Source of the DNA: Pelagibacteraceae bacterium
GTDB taxonomy: Bacteria > Pseudomonadota > Alphaproteobacteria > GCA-002720895
Direction: 5' to 3'
DNA: 64,000 bases
Assembly: GCA_002717245.1 (NCBI GenBank)
Contig: PBCY01000020.1
Location: forward strand, 46,191-110,190
Under the pieces are notes generated by a model. That model had not been told where the DNA came from and did not search any database. It worked only from the letters and a program-made list of their open reading frames with translations. Positions 54,347-64,000 of the stretch are shown one piece after another (the stretch's first letter is position 1; each line of letters starts with the position of its first letter). The translations under genes and the position numbers were made by a program.

Positions 54347-55283
54347 AATAGATTTTTAATTTTAATTTTATTTTCTTTATTACTTTATCAATATCATTTA
54401 ATACTTTTTTTTTTGTTTTTAAAGATATCTCATCTTTTAAGTAACTAGCTAATTTTAAATTAATAAGATTTTTTATAAACAAACTAAATTTTTTTGATTT
54501 TGTTGGTATATCAATTATGTATGTTGGTTTACCGGTGCTACATGCTTCTGATACCATAGAAACAGAATCACTTGTAACAATAATTGCTTTTGTAAAACTT
54601 ATAGCATTTATATATGAAACTTTTTTTGAACTTGGTAAGATAAATAAAAAATTTTTATTTGATAAATTACTTTTTAAATATAATAAATCTTTTTTATTAG
54701 TTCTTCTAGATACAAGTATCAATATTTTAATTTTTATTTGACGCTCAATTGATTTAAGTTTTTTAATAATTTTATCTAATATATTTTTAGTAATTTTATG
54801 ATGTCTGCTATTTCCGCCAATTAGTACAGTAATAAATTTTTCTTTTAAGATTTTTGGTGGTTTTTTTTTATTTATTTTTTTAACATATTCTTGATTTATT
54901 TTTGTGATAGCTCCTTCAGTTTCAATTATATTTGAACCTCTACAATTGTCGTGTTTTGGAGATATAACAATATCAAAATTATTAATATTTATAGGTGGTT
55001 TTTGAATAAAAATAGAAAATATTTTGTTTTTTGCTTTTTTTTTAATTATTTTTGAATAGTAAGCTGTACTTTTACCACAAGAAATTATTATTTTAGGGTA
55101 GGGTGGTTTTATGTTTTTTTTTTTTTCTAAATTTAAAAAATTTAAAAGATTCCTTTTAAAAAAATTAATTTTTTCTATTTTTATAAGTTTGTAATCAATA
55201 TTTAATTTGTTTGCTAATGACATTGATTGTTTTTCATGGCCAACTAAGCTATCTGATAATATCCAGCAGTCTTTTTTAGACAT
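54333..55283 (-). CDS. ELM1/GtrOC1-family protein (DUF1022)
   Basis: A 316-aa protein of the mitochondrial-fission-ELM1-like family (DUF1022), predicted glycosyltransferase-like fold. Motifs: [22 protein letters not shown] at the start given in part, [45 protein letters not shown] and [21 protein letters not shown]. Plant ELM1 recruits a dynamin; bacterial function is unknown. Overlaps carB by 8 bp and trxB by 14 bp, so it is translationally linked to both. Confidence 0.85.
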   Translation of the reverse strand: MSKKDCWILSDSLVGHEKQSMSLANKLNIDYKLIKIEKINFFKRNLLNFLNLEKKKNIKPPYPKIIISCGKSTAYYSKIIKKKAKNKIFSIFIQKPPININNFDIVISPKHDNCRGSNIIETEGAITKINQEYVKKINKKKPPKILKEKFITVLIGGNSRHHKITKNILDKIIKKLKSIERQIKIKILILVSRRTNKKDLLYLKSNLSNKNFLFILPSSKKVSYINAISFTKAIIVTSDSVSMVSEACSTGKPTYIIDIPTKSKKFSLFIKNLINLKLASYLKDEISLKTKKKVLNDIDKVIKKIKLKLKIYYENL

Positions 55284-58200
55284 TTTTAATAACCTTATTA
55301 ATTTTTGTTTTGAAAAAGTATTTTTGTAAAGAAGATATTTGTAAATTCTTTTTTGATAATTCTTTTATTGCTTCTACTGAAGCTTTTGCACCAGCCATTG
55401 TAGTGTAATAAGGTATCTTATTGCTTATTGCCGCTCTTCTTAAAGTAAAGCTATCTTTTATTGCTTGCGATCCTTCAGTTGTATTAAAAATTAGATTTAT
55501 TTTTCTATTATTAATATAATTTACTATATTTGGGCTTCCTTCTTTTACTTTTTTTATTAGCATGCAATCTATTTTTTTACTTTTTAAAAAATTAGCAGTT
55601 CCCCTAGTAGCAAAAATTTTAAAACCTATTTTTTTAAGATTTTTTACATTTTCATAAACAAATTCTTTGTCACTATTTTTTACAGAAACAAATAAATTTC
55701 CATTTAAAGGTAAATTTACACCGGCAGATAATTGAGATTTTGCAAATGCTTTTCCAAAATTAAAATCCATACCCATTGCTTCTCCTGTAGATTTCATTTC
55801 TGGACCTAAAATAACATCTGAACCGTCAAATTTTGAGAATGGAAAAACAGATTCTTTTACTGCAATATGATTAAATTGTTTTTTTTCTAATTTAAACCTT
55901 TCTAATTTTTCCCCTGTCATTATTAAAGCAGCAATTTTTGCGATTGGAATACCTGTGGATTTTGCAACAAAAGGCACAGTTCTGCTAGCTCTTGGGTTTG
56001 CTTCTATAATATAAATATCATCATTTTGTACAGCAAATTGAATATTTATTAATCCTTTTACTTTTAGTTTGATAGCTAATTTAGTTGTTTGACTTTCTAT
56101 TTTTTTAATAACACTTTTTTTTAATGTATAAGGAGGTATTACACAAGCCGAGTCTCCTGAATGTATTCCAGCTTCTTCAATATGCTCCATTATCCCAGCT
56201 ATATATACTTTTTTTCCATCTGAAATAGCATCTACGTCAATTTCAACCGCTGATTTTAAGTAAGAATCTATAAGCAAAGGAGATTTTTTTGTTATTTTTA
56301 ATGCCTTTTCTGTATATTTAAAAAATTCTTTTTTATCATTAATTATTTCCATTGCCTTTCCTCCTAAAACATAAGAAGGTCTTATAATTAATGGTAACCC
56401 AATTTTTTTTAGACAATTTTTTGCTTCAATGAAATTTTTTGCAGTTGCATTGTCAGGTTGTTTTATTTTTATATCTTTAATTATTTTTTTAAATCTTTTT
56501 CTATCTTCTGCTATATCTATCGAGTCTAATGAGGTACCTAAAATTTTAATTTTTTCTTTAACTAAATGTTTCGCGAGATTTAAAGGAGTCTGCCCTCCAA
56601 ATTGAAGTATTAAACCTAGTAATTTACCATTACTTTTTTCAATTTTGATAATTTCAATTACATCTTCAGGAGTTAGTGGTTCAAAATATAATCTGTCAGA
56701 CGTGTCGTAATCGGTGGAAACAGTTTCAGGATTACAATTAATCATTATTGTTTCAATATTTTTTTTTCTTAAAGCATATGAGGCATGTACACAACAATAA
56801 TCAAACTCTATTCCTTGTCCTATTCTATTTGGTCCACCGCCGATTATAATTACTTTATTTTTCTTAGTTGGTTTTGCTTCACAATTATCAATATTTTTTG
56901 GACTTTTTTCATAAGTTGAATACATATATGGAGTAAGAGAAGAAAATTCAGCAGCACATGTATCAACTCTTTTATAAACTGGTTTTACATTAAATTTGTT
57001 TCTTAAATTTTTTATATCTTTTTCTTTTTTATTAGTTAAAAAAGCTAATCTTTTATCAGAAAATCCTAAGCTTTTTATTTTTAAAATTTCATTTTTATTT
57101 TTTGAGATACCTTTTTTTTTTATTATTTTTTCATAATCTATAATTCTTTTAATTTCTCTTAGAAACCATTTATCGATTTTTGTTTTTTTATAAACATTAT
57201 TAACATTATTTCCTTTTCTTAATTCTTCAGCAATTTGAAAAAATCTTAAAGGTGAAGGATTACTAATATTTGTTTTAATTTTATTTTTTTCTATTGTTAA
57301 TCCGTCATAACCTTTATCTAAAGACCTAACAGCTTTTTGAAAAGATTCGCAAAAGTTTCTTCCAATAGCCATTACTTCACCCACTGACTTCATTGAAGTT
57401 CCTAAAATATTTTTAGTTCCAGGGAATTTTTCGAAAGCAAACCTTGGAATTTTTGTAACGATATAATCAATTGTGGGTTCAAAAGATGCAGGAGTAGTTT
57501 TAGTAATATCATTTTTAATTTCATCCAAAGTCAAACCTACTGCAAGTTTTGCAGCAATTTTTGCTATTGGAAACCCTGTAGCTTTTGAAGCTAATGCTGA
57601 AGATCTGGAAACTCTTGGATTCATTTCAATTACAACCATTTCTCCATTTTTAGGATTTACAGCAAATTGAACATTTGAACCACCAGTATCCACTCCTATT
57701 TCTCTAAGAATAGCAAAGCTAGCATTTCTCATAATTTGATATTCTTTATCAGTTAATGTTAAAGCTGGAGCTACAGTAATACTATCCCCAGTATGCACTC
57801 CCATAGGATCAATATTTTCAATAGAACAAATAACTATACAATTATCATTTTTATCTCTAACTACTTCTAGTTCATATTCTTTCCATCCTAGAACTGATTC
57901 CTCTATTAGCACCTCTTTAATTGGAGAATATTCTAAACCTTGAGTAATAATTTTTTCAAATTCTTTTATATTTTTTGCAGTTCCACCACCCAGACCACCT
58001 AATGTAAAAGAAGGTCTAATTATTAAGGGTAAAGGTAATTTTTTTAAAATTTTTTTTGCAGATTTTAAATTTTTTACAACAAAACTTTTTGGAGTTCTTA
58101 ATCCTAATTTGGCCATTGTTTTTTTAAACAATTCTCTATTCTCAGCTTTTTTTATTGCATTTAGTGAGGCTCCTATTAATTCAATTTTATTTTTTTTAAG

Positions 58201-58521
58201 AATATTATTTTTTTCAATTTCCAAAACAGCATTTAAAGCAGTTTGTCCACCCATAGTCGGCAAAATAGCATCAGGTTTTTCCTTTTTTATAATTTTTTCT
58301 ATGATCTCACTTGTTATTGGTTCAATATAAGTAGAATCTGCAATATCAGGGTCTGTCATTATTGTTGCGGGATTAGAATTAAGTAAAATAACTTTATATC
58401 CTTCTTCTCTTAGCGCTTTACAGGCTTGGGTGCCAGAATAATCAAATTCACATGCCTGGCCTATTATAATTGGTCCTGCTCCTATTATAAAAATTGATTT
58501 TAAATCTTTTCTTTTAGGCAT
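55276..58521 (-). CDS. carB: Carbamoyl-phosphate synthase large subunit
   Basis: Makes carbamoyl phosphate for pyrimidines and arginine. Duplicated ATP-grasp halves: first half with [26 protein letters not shown] in parts, [16 protein letters not shown] and [18 protein letters not shown]; second half with [22 protein letters not shown] in parts, [16 protein letters not shown] and [19 protein letters not shown]-terminal MGS-like allosteric domain follows. Length 1081 aa is normal. Overlaps carA by 8 bp. Confidence 0.98.
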   Translation of the reverse strand: MPKRKDLKSIFIIGAGPIIIGQACEFDYSGTQACKALREEGYKVILLNSNPATIMTDPDIADSTYIEPITSEIIEKIIKKEKPDAILPTMGGQTALNAVLEIEKNNILKKNKIELIGASLNAIKKAENRELFKKTMAKLGLRTPKSFVVKNLKSAKKILKKLPLPLIIRPSFTLGGLGGGTAKNIKEFEKIITQGLEYSPIKEVLIEESVLGWKEYELEVVRDKNDNCIVICSIENIDPMGVHTGDSITVAPALTLTDKEYQIMRNASFAILREIGVDTGGSNVQFAVNPKNGEMVVIEMNPRVSRSSALASKATGFPIAKIAAKLAVGLTLDEIKNDITKTTPASFEPTIDYIVTKIPRFAFEKFPGTKNILGTSMKSVGEVMAIGRNFCESFQKAVRSLDKGYDGLTIEKNKIKTNISNPSPLRFFQIAEELRKGNNVNNVYKKTKIDKWFLREIKRIIDYEKIIKKKGISKNKNEILKIKSLGFSDKRLAFLTNKKEKDIKNLRNKFNVKPVYKRVDTCAAEFSSLTPYMYSTYEKSPKNIDNCEAKPTKKNKVIIIGGGPNRIGQGIEFDYCCVHASYALRKKNIETIMINCNPETVSTDYDTSDRLYFEPLTPEDVIEIIKIEKSNGKLLGLILQFGGQTPLNLAKHLVKEKIKILGTSLDSIDIAEDRKRFKKIIKDIKIKQPDNATAKNFIEAKNCLKKIGLPLIIRPSYVLGGKAMEIINDKKEFFKYTEKALKITKKSPLLIDSYLKSAVEIDVDAISDGKKVYIAGIMEHIEEAGIHSGDSACVIPPYTLKKSVIKKIESQTTKLAIKLKVKGLINIQFAVQNDDIYIIEANPRASRTVPFVAKSTGIPIAKIAALIMTGEKLERFKLEKKQFNHIAVKESVFPFSKFDGSDVILGPEMKSTGEAMGMDFNFGKAFAKSQLSAGVNLPLNGNLFVSVKNSDKEFVYENVKNLKKIGFKIFATRGTANFLKSKKIDCMLIKKVKEGSPNIVNYINNRKINLIFNTTEGSQAIKDSFTLRRAAISNKIPYYTTMAGAKASVEAIKELSKKNLQISSLQKYFFKTKINKVIKNV

Positions 58522-59680
58522 TTTTTTTTACTAAATAATAAAATTTTTTAAATAATTCTAAATGATCATGTGGTCCAGGCGAAGCTTCAGGATGATACTG
58601 AACTGAGAAAATAGGTTTATTTGTTAATTCTAATCCTTCAATTGAATCATCAAAAAGAGATTTATAAGAAATTTTAACATTTTTTGGTAATGAATTTTTT
58701 ACTACTTCAAAGCCATGATTTTGTACTGTTATTATCACTTTTCCAGTTTTAATTTCTAAAACCGGATGATTTGCACCTCTATGACCATGATGCATTTTTT
58801 TTGTTTTACCACCTAAAGCTAAAGCCAATATTTGATGTCCAAGACATATTCCAAAAGTTGGTATTTTTTTTTTAATGATTGCTTTAATTGTTGGGATAGT
58901 AATTTTTCCTGTTGCTTTTGGATCCCCAGGACCATTGCTCAGAAAAACTCCATCTGGGTTTAAGCTAAGAATTTCTTGTGATTTGATATTTGCAGGAACA
59001 ACAGTAACTTTGCATCCTAAAGAAGCTAAATTTCTTAAAATATTATCTTTTGCTCCATAATCTATTGCGACAATATGATGGTTTTTTTTATTATTTTGTC
59101 CATACCCTTTAAAACTAGCCCATGTTGATTGATTCCAAGAACATTTTTTAATCCTAGTAACTTCTTTTGCTAAATCGCAGTTATTTATACCTTGCCAATT
59201 TTTTAATAGTTTATTAATTTCTTTAAAATTAAAATTACCATTTTTTTTATATGAAATTATTGCATTTACAGCTCCTTTATCTCTTAATATTTGAGTAATT
59301 TTTCTTGTATCTACACCATAAATTCCAACCAGTTTATTTTTTTTCAACCATTTATCAAAATTTTCTGTTGCTCTAAAATTAGATTGTGTAGAAATATTTT
59401 CTCTAATTACTAACCCTTTTGCTGCTGGTTTTTTAGCTTCAGTATCAAATTTATTAGCACCTACATTACCTATGTGTGGGAATGTAAAAGTAATTATTTG
59501 ATTAGAATATGAAGGGTCTGTTAGTATTTCTTGATATCCAAACATTGATGTATTAAAGCACAATTCACCAATTGTTTGAGTTTCCAAACCAATTCCATTT
59601 CCGAAAAAAATAGTGTTGTTTGCTAAGGCTAATACTGCATTAGGTTTTTTAGTGAATAAAAAATTTTCTTTAGGCGGCGT
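58514..59680 (-). CDS. carA: Carbamoyl-phosphate synthase small subunit, probable ACG start
   Basis: Glutamine amidotransferase that feeds ammonia to CarB. N-terminal domain VFNTSM-type motif ([21 protein letters not shown] in parts) and class I amidotransferase triad: nucleophile Cys in [17 protein letters not shown], His in [11 protein letters not shown]. The track start (TTG 59587) is internal: the frame runs upstream through [18 protein letters not shown], the conserved N-terminus. No ATG, GTG or TTG precedes that part before the in-frame TAA at 59693-59695. An ACG at 59678-59680 lies 6 nt after a perfect AGGAGG and gives 388 aa, the usual size. Confidence 0.92.
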   Translation of the reverse strand, partial: TPPKENFLFTKKPNAVLALANNTIFFGNGIGLETQTIGELCFNTSMFGYQEILTDPSYSNQIITFTFPHIGNVGANKFDTEAKKPAAKGLVIRENISTQSNFRATENFDKWLKKNKLVGIYGVDTRKITQILRDKGAVNAIISYKKNGNFNFKEINKLLKNWQGINNCDLAKEVTRIKKCSWNQSTWASFKGYGQNNKKNHHIVAIDYGAKDNILRNLASLGCKVTVVPANIKSQEILSLNPDGVFLSNGPGDPKATGKITIPTIKAIIKKKIPTFGICLGHQILALALGGKTKKMHHGHRGANHPVLEIKTGKVIITVQNHGFEVVKNSLPKNVKISYKSLFDDSIEGLELTNKPIFSVQYHPEASPGPHDHLELFKKFYYLVKKNA

Positions 59681-59686
59681 TTTTAA

Positions 59687-59692
59687 CCTCCT
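59687..59692 (-). promoter_or_regulatory. Perfect Shine-Dalgarno in front of the proposed ACG start of carA
   Basis: AAAGGAGGT on the minus strand, core AGGAGG at 59687-59692, followed by TTAAAA and then ACG. It overlaps the in-frame stop, so the start must be at or just after this point. This is one of the strongest ribosome-binding sites in the window. Confidence 0.65.
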
Positions 59693-59872
59693 TTAATAAG
59701 CTGTAACTAATTTATTTATTTCATAGCAATATTCAAATCTTTTTTTTTTATAAAATTAACATTAATTTAATAAAATCTCTAAAAAAAAAGAATCAATATT
59801 TTCAGTCAATTATATTTATAAATCAAGTTGATATACATCAAAAAAAAGTTTTTAATAAATCTTTCTTTAAAA

Positions 59873-60334
59873 ATGTTAAAAAAACAACTATCAGAAGACT
59901 TGATTAAAGCTACAAAAAACAGAAATCAAGAATCAATTAATACTATTAGACTTATACTTGCTTCAATTAAAGATAAAGAAATACAGCTTAGGTCGGAAAA
60001 TAAAAATAAAGAAATGTCTGATGAAATAATTATTAATATTTTAAAAAATATGATTAAACAAAGAAATGAAAGTATTGAATTATATGAGAAAGGAAATCGA
60101 CCAGAGTTAGTCGATAAAGAAAAAAAAGAAATTGATATTATAAAGAATTTTTTACCTGAACAATTTGATGAAAGTGCTACTAAAAAAGTTTGTGAAGAAA
60201 TTATAATAAAATTAAGTGCTAAAAATATCTCTGATATGGGTAAAGTTATGGCCGAATTAAAGAAACATAAATCTGCATCTCAAATAGACATGGCTAATGC
60301 AAGTTCTTATGTTAAAATTAAACTTAGCAATTAA
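59873..60334 (+). CDS. yqeY: GatB/YqeY domain protein
   Basis: Small protein with the tRNA-binding-like GatB/YqeY fold, function unclear. The ATG at 59873 is preferred over the track start at 59828, because LKKQLSEDLIKATKNRN is the conserved opening. Further motifs: NTIRLILASIKDKEI, ILKNMIKQRNESIELYEKGNR in parts, LPEQFDESATKKV and DMGKVMAELKK. 153 aa. Precedes dnaG by 14 bp, the standard yqeY-dnaG-rpoD order. Confidence 0.92.
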   Translation: MLKKQLSEDLIKATKNRNQESINTIRLILASIKDKEIQLRSENKNKEMSDEIIINILKNMIKQRNESIELYEKGNRPELVDKEKKEIDIIKNFLPEQFDESATKKVCEEIIIKLSAKNISDMGKVMAELKKHKSASQIDMANASSYVKIKLSN

Positions 60335-60348
60335 ATCGAAATTATTTT

Positions 60349-62118
60349 ATGAAATTTGGCAGCCAATTAATTGATGAAATTAAAACTAGAATAAAAGTTT
60401 CTGATATAGTTTCAAAAAAAGTTAAGCTATCTCCTAGAGGTAGGGAATTTGTTGGTTTATCTCCATTTTCAAATGAAAAGACGCCATCATTTACAGTATC
60501 TGATGAAAAGGGCTTTTATCATTGTTTTAGCAGTGGGGAACACGGGAGTGTGTTTGATTTTGTTATGAAAACTGAGAATTTATCATTTGTTGAAGCAGTG
60601 AAGAAGTTAGCAAGTTATGCAGGAATTTCTGTTGAAGATAAAGTTTATAAAAAAGAAGATATTATAATTCAAAAAAGAATTAAAAATTTAAAAGATATTT
60701 TAACTATAGCAAATAATTGGTTTCATAATAATTTGAAAAGAGAGTTAAAAACCAATAAATTTCTTCAAGAAATTTTCAAAAAAAGAAATTTTAATGAAAA
60801 TATTATAAATACTTTTCTTTTAGGTTATGCACCAAAAAGAAACGATACACTTTATAGTTATTTAAAGTCTAAAGATTTTTCTTCTAAAGATATTTCAGAT
60901 GCTGGTTTAATAATTATTTCAAGTAAAAACAATGAAATATTTGATAGATTTAATAACCGTATTATTTTTCCAATTTATGATTATTCGTCTAATGTAGTTG
61001 GGTTTGGAGGAAAAGCTTTATCGCAAAATCAAATTGGTAAATATGTAAATTCACCTTCAACTGATTTATTTAAAAAAGGAGATCTGTTATTTGGATGGCA
61101 ACAATCAAAAAACAATCCTTTACAAAAAAATGAACTATTTATAGTTGAAGGTTATACGGATGTTATTTCAATGCATATGGCTGGTTATAAAAATGTTGTA
61201 GCACCCTTAGGAACAGCAATAACTGCAAAACAAATAATTTGTTCATGGAGAATTTCTAAAGAACCAATAATATGTATGGATGGAGATGAAGCTGGACAAA
61301 AAGCAGCAAAAAGATTGCCAGAATTAATTTTTCCTCATTTAAAACCCGGGCATTCATTAAATTTTGTTAAATTGCCGTTTGATGAAGACCCAGATAGTTT
61401 AATTTCCTCCAATAATTTAAAGGATTTAAATTTATCTATAGATAATAAATTATCTTTAGTTGATTATGTATGGAATAATTTAATTAGTGGAAAAACTTTT
61501 AATACACCTGAAAAAAGAGCTGAGTTAGAAGAAGAAATTAATAGATTACTAAATTTAATAAATGATTTTAATGTTAAGAAAAATTATAAAAATTTCTTTA
61601 GAGAAAAATTTTTTGAGCAATTTAAGTTTTCTGGTAAAAATATAAAAACAAATAGTAAAAAAGAATTTTTATTAAGTAGGAATATTATTGATACTAATAA
61701 AATTGCAGAAAGAGTGTTAATTGGCTCAGTTATTTTGTTTCCTAGTTTGTTGAAAAAAACTATTAATAAGTTTAGTTCTTTAGTTTTTAGTAATGAAGGA
61801 ATTAACTCAATAAAAGATGATATTGTTCTTTTATTTAATAAGAAAAAAACAATTGAAAATTTGAACATTAGAGCCACATTGTTAAATTCTAAGCATAAGG
61901 ATAATGTTTTAGAAATTATAGATAAATCTATATTACTTCACGCGCCTTTTTTAAAAAGTAAAGATAATTTAGATTTGATTGAAAAAAAGTGGAACGAATA
62001 TTTAGAAGTATATTTAAAAAAAATAGATAATAATAATATGAAAAAGAAAGCAAATGAGTTTTTAACTAAATTAAATCAAGAGAATTATCAAAGATTTAAA
62101 AATATAAAAAAAAAGTAG
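60349..62118 (+). CDS. dnaG: DNA primase
   Basis: Makes RNA primers for replication. N-terminal DNA-binding domain: [32 protein letters not shown] in parts, then [18 protein letters not shown]. In the zinc ligands, the first half normally CHC2-like appears as F-S-N in place of C-P-F-H, and HCFSSGEHG in place of HCFGCGxxG: the zinc-binding Cys residues are largely missing. The Toprim domain is intact ([39 protein letters not shown]). Length 589 aa. Confidence 0.96.
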   Translation: MKFGSQLIDEIKTRIKVSDIVSKKVKLSPRGREFVGLSPFSNEKTPSFTVSDEKGFYHCFSSGEHGSVFDFVMKTENLSFVEAVKKLASYAGISVEDKVYKKEDIIIQKRIKNLKDILTIANNWFHNNLKRELKTNKFLQEIFKKRNFNENIINTFLLGYAPKRNDTLYSYLKSKDFSSKDISDAGLIIISSKNNEIFDRFNNRIIFPIYDYSSNVVGFGGKALSQNQIGKYVNSPSTDLFKKGDLLFGWQQSKNNPLQKNELFIVEGYTDVISMHMAGYKNVVAPLGTAITAKQIICSWRISKEPIICMDGDEAGQKAAKRLPELIFPHLKPGHSLNFVKLPFDEDPDSLISSNNLKDLNLSIDNKLSLVDYVWNNLISGKTFNTPEKRAELEEEINRLLNLINDFNVKKNYKNFFREKFFEQFKFSGKNIKTNSKKEFLLSRNIIDTNKIAERVLIGSVILFPSLLKKTINKFSSLVFSNEGINSIKDDIVLLFNKKKTIENLNIRATLLNSKHKDNVLEIIDKSILLHAPFLKSKDNLDLIEKKWNEYLEVYLKKIDNNNMKKKANEFLTKLNQENYQRFKNIKKK

Positions 62119-62158
62119 TTTAAAAATTGCATATTTTAATATAAAGTGTTGGGATTTT

Positions 62159-64000
62159 ATGATTAAAAAAGAAGATAAAACCGAAAAAAAAGCTCTAAAT
62201 CCAAAAAAAAAGCTTTCTGTTCATGAATTAATCAGAAAAGACAAGTACATACCACAATTCAAATCTCTTATTGAAGAAACAAAGAAGATAGGAAAAATAT
62301 CTTTTACAAAAATTAAAAAGTTTTTTACTCCAGAAGTTATAGCATCAAATGATTTTGAAATAGTATTAAATCATTTAAAAGTTCAAGGAATTATATTAAA
62401 AAAAAGAAATAGAGGACCAAATAATGCAAATTCAAATTTACTAAAGAAACAAAAAAGATTAGCTAAAAAGCTTTTAAAAGGCGAAGCAAGAACAAGTGAT
62501 CCAGTAAGAATGTATTTAAAGGAAATGGGATCTGTTGATTTATTAACTCGACAAGGTGAAGTAGAACTATCGATTAAAATTGAAGATGGTAAGAACAAAA
62601 TTCTTTATTCTATTTATGAGTTTCCTTTTGTTTATGAATATTTTTCAATATTAAAAAATAAGATTATTAACAAAGAAGTTTTTATAAGACATATTATTGA
62701 TTTAGAAAATTTTTACCGAAAATATATAAGTAAAAAAATTCCTATAACATTTGAAGATGCTTCTTTAAATGAAGAAACAAATGAAATAATTAAAACAGAG
62801 GCTGAAAGTAAAAAAAAAGAAGAAGAAAATGAAGATGAAAAGAAAGCAAAGTTAAAAGATAATAAAAAAATTCAACAAGATGCGGAAGATAATAATAAAA
62901 GACCTTTAGATGAAGAAAATTTTACTATTTCTTTTATGGAGTCAAAGATTGAACCTAAAATATTTAAAATTTTAGATAATTTAGATAAAACTTATGCAAA
63001 AATAAAACCTTTAATTAATGAAAAAAAAGAATTACTAAATAAGTCAAAAGAATTATCTGATACAAAGTCTAAGAATTATCAATTAATTAAGAAAAAGCTG
63101 ATTAAATACCTCGATAAACTATGTCTAAGTGAAGAATGTATTAATTTTTTTATATTAAAAATAAATGATATTAATAAGAAATTGATTGTTCCTGAAGGAA
63201 AACTTTTAAAACTAGCTTTGGAATCAGGTATCGAAAGAAAAGAGTTTCTTAAAAGTTATGATAAAAATGAATTAAATTTACAAAAAGCTAAAAAAGAAAC
63301 TGAAAATAAGAAACCTTGGGATAAATTACTAAAAAAAAATACTAAAAGTTTAAAAGAGATACATTCTGAGTTAATTAGAATATCCAACGACTCTAATCTT
63401 GCAATTACTGAGTTAAAACATTTGTCTAATGAAATAAGCTCAGGAAAAAGAATATCAGAATCTGCAAAAAAACAAATGATAGAAGCAAATTTGAGATTAG
63501 TTATATCTATTGCAAAAAAATATACAAATAGAGGTTTGCAATTTCTTGATTTAATCCAAGAAGGTAATATAGGTTTAATGAAGGCAGTTGATAAATTTGA
63601 ATATAAAAGAGGTTATAAATTTTCAACTTATGCAACTTGGTGGATTAGGCAAGCTATTACTCGTTCAATTGCAGATCAAGCAAGAACTATTAGAATTCCT
63701 GTTCATATGATAGAGACAATTAATAAAATTATTAGAACTTCAAGAATAATGTTACATGAAATAGGAAGAGAACCTACTCCTGAAGAGTTATCTACAAAAT
63801 TATCGATACCATTGGAAAAAATAAGAAAAGTTATGAAAATTGCAAGAGAGCCTGTAAGTTTTGAAACACCAGTAGGTGATGATGATGATAGTTTTTTAGG
63901 AGATTTTATTGAAGATAAAAATACTGTTATTCCTGGCGAAGCAGCAGAAAATTCAAATTTAAGAGAAACAACAACTAGAGTTTTATCAAGCTTGACGCCA
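62159..64000 (+). CDS. rpoD: RNA polymerase primary sigma factor RpoD, 5' part
   Basis: Housekeeping sigma-70 factor, cut by the right edge and so absent from the ORF track. The frame is open from ATG 62159 to 64000 (614 codons). Region 1.1 at the N-terminus ([19 protein letters not shown]), region 1.2 [22 protein letters not shown], a Lys/Glu-rich non-conserved region (about residues 200-260), region 2 [22 protein letters not shown] and [24 protein letters not shown] in parts, then region 3 ([16 protein letters not shown]). Regions 4.1-4.2 lie outside. Follows dnaG by 40 bp. Confidence 0.97.
   Translation, partial: MIKKEDKTEKKALNPKKKLSVHELIRKDKYIPQFKSLIEETKKIGKISFTKIKKFFTPEVIASNDFEIVLNHLKVQGIILKKRNRGPNNANSNLLKKQKRLAKKLLKGEARTSDPVRMYLKEMGSVDLLTRQGEVELSIKIEDGKNKILYSIYEFPFVYEYFSILKNKIINKEVFIRHIIDLENFYRKYISKKIPITFEDASLNEETNEIIKTEAESKKKEEENEDEKKAKLKDNKKIQQDAEDNNKRPLDEENFTISFMESKIEPKIFKILDNLDKTYAKIKPLINEKKELLNKSKELSDTKSKNYQLIKKKLIKYLDKLCLSEECINFFILKINDINKKLIVPEGKLLKLALESGIERKEFLKSYDKNELNLQKAKKETENKKPWDKLLKKNTKSLKEIHSELIRISNDSNLAITELKHLSNEISSGKRISESAKKQMIEANLRLVISIAKKYTNRGLQFLDLIQEGNIGLMKAVDKFEYKRGYKFSTYATWWIRQAITRSIADQARTIRIPVHMIETINKIIRTSRIMLHEIGREPTPEELSTKLSIPLEKIRKVMKIAREPVSFETPVGDDDDSFLGDFIEDKNTVIPGEAAENSNLRETTTRVLSSLTP

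Noticed and set aside
59693-59872. Riboswitch or attenuator leader between carA and yqeY
   Set aside because: Only AT-rich sequence with no convincing stem set or leader peptide; too little to support a call.
1-64000. CRISPR arrays, insertion sequences, prophage or integrative elements
   Set aside because: No spaced repeats, transposase, integrase or phage genes were seen; genes are housekeeping and base composition is even across the window.

Overview
The window is a gene-dense, strongly AT-rich stretch of a streamlined alphaproteobacterial chromosome. The lineage call rests on several signs: an alpha-type CcrM (GANTC-class) methyltransferase, a PetP/PetR/EnvZ-like regulator set, a split F0 ATP synthase cluster with separate b and b' subunits, the Cox11/Surf1 assembly block, a classical petABC bc1 operon, MidA and ELM1-family proteins, and a carA / yqeY-dnaG-rpoD neighbourhood. 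Tiny intergenic spacers and the base composition fit a free-living oligotroph of the SAR11 (Pelagibacterales) kind or a similar AT-rich marine lineage. That placement is an inference made without database comparison. No insertion sequence, prophage, CRISPR array or horizontally acquired island was seen; this is core chromosome.

Layout. 1-2.3 kb: cytochrome oxidase assembly (ctaB end, a 40-aa membrane protein, ctaG, DUF983, surf1). 2.3-8.5 kb: M32 carboxypeptidase, thrC, a GNAT acetyltransferase, YqgE, a DsbD/ScsB-like reductase and a type-5 peroxiredoxin. 8.5-18.1 kb (minus strand): moaB, rnhB, ccrM, DUF721, a DsbA-like protein, a short smc, atpI-atpB-atpE-atpF'-atpF, thrB, rnhA. 18.2-22.5 kb: ETF-ubiquinone oxidoreductase, a TPR lipoprotein-like protein, ispE, tRNA-Gln. 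22.5-26 kb: tspO, doxX, DUF1285, a CCA-adding-type nucleotidyltransferase, hemF. 26-31.2 kb: petABC followed directly by mtnP, mtnA and a class II aldolase, which looks like the methylthioadenosine/DHAP shunt. 31.2-38.3 kb (minus): hldD, lgt, midA, pgeF, prs, rplY, pth, ychF. 38.4-43.8 kb: ybjN, proC, a TetR-like gene; then EnvZ/OmpR/MarR regulators on minus; ilvE. 43.8-52.1 kb (minus): uvrB, a CaCA antiporter, an SDR, uvrC, pgsA, moeA, moaD, moaE. 52.2-64 kb: aspC; trxB, an ELM1-like gene, carB, carA on minus; yqeY, dnaG and the start of rpoD on plus.

Functionally the genes serve aerobic respiration (oxidase assembly, bc1, F0, ETF-QO), amino-acid and pyrimidine synthesis (thrBC, proC, ilvE, aspC, carAB), molybdenum cofactor, envelope lipids (lgt, pgsA, hldD), repair (uvrBC) and replication/transcription (dnaG, rpoD, smc, ccrM).

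Most unusual points: (1) hemF and hldD are each broken by one missing A in a long poly-A tract and become full-length when one A is restored; (2) lgt and carA have no ATG/GTG/TTG start but have good Shine-Dalgarno sequences placed before ATT and ACG; (3) the 817-aa SMC shows no recognisable hinge domain; (4) all eight convergent gene junctions overlap or are at most 1 bp apart, four of them by sharing the TA of their stop codons; (5) a complete mtnP-mtnA-aldolase set is fused to the bc1 operon. I did not find a clearly new multi-gene system.
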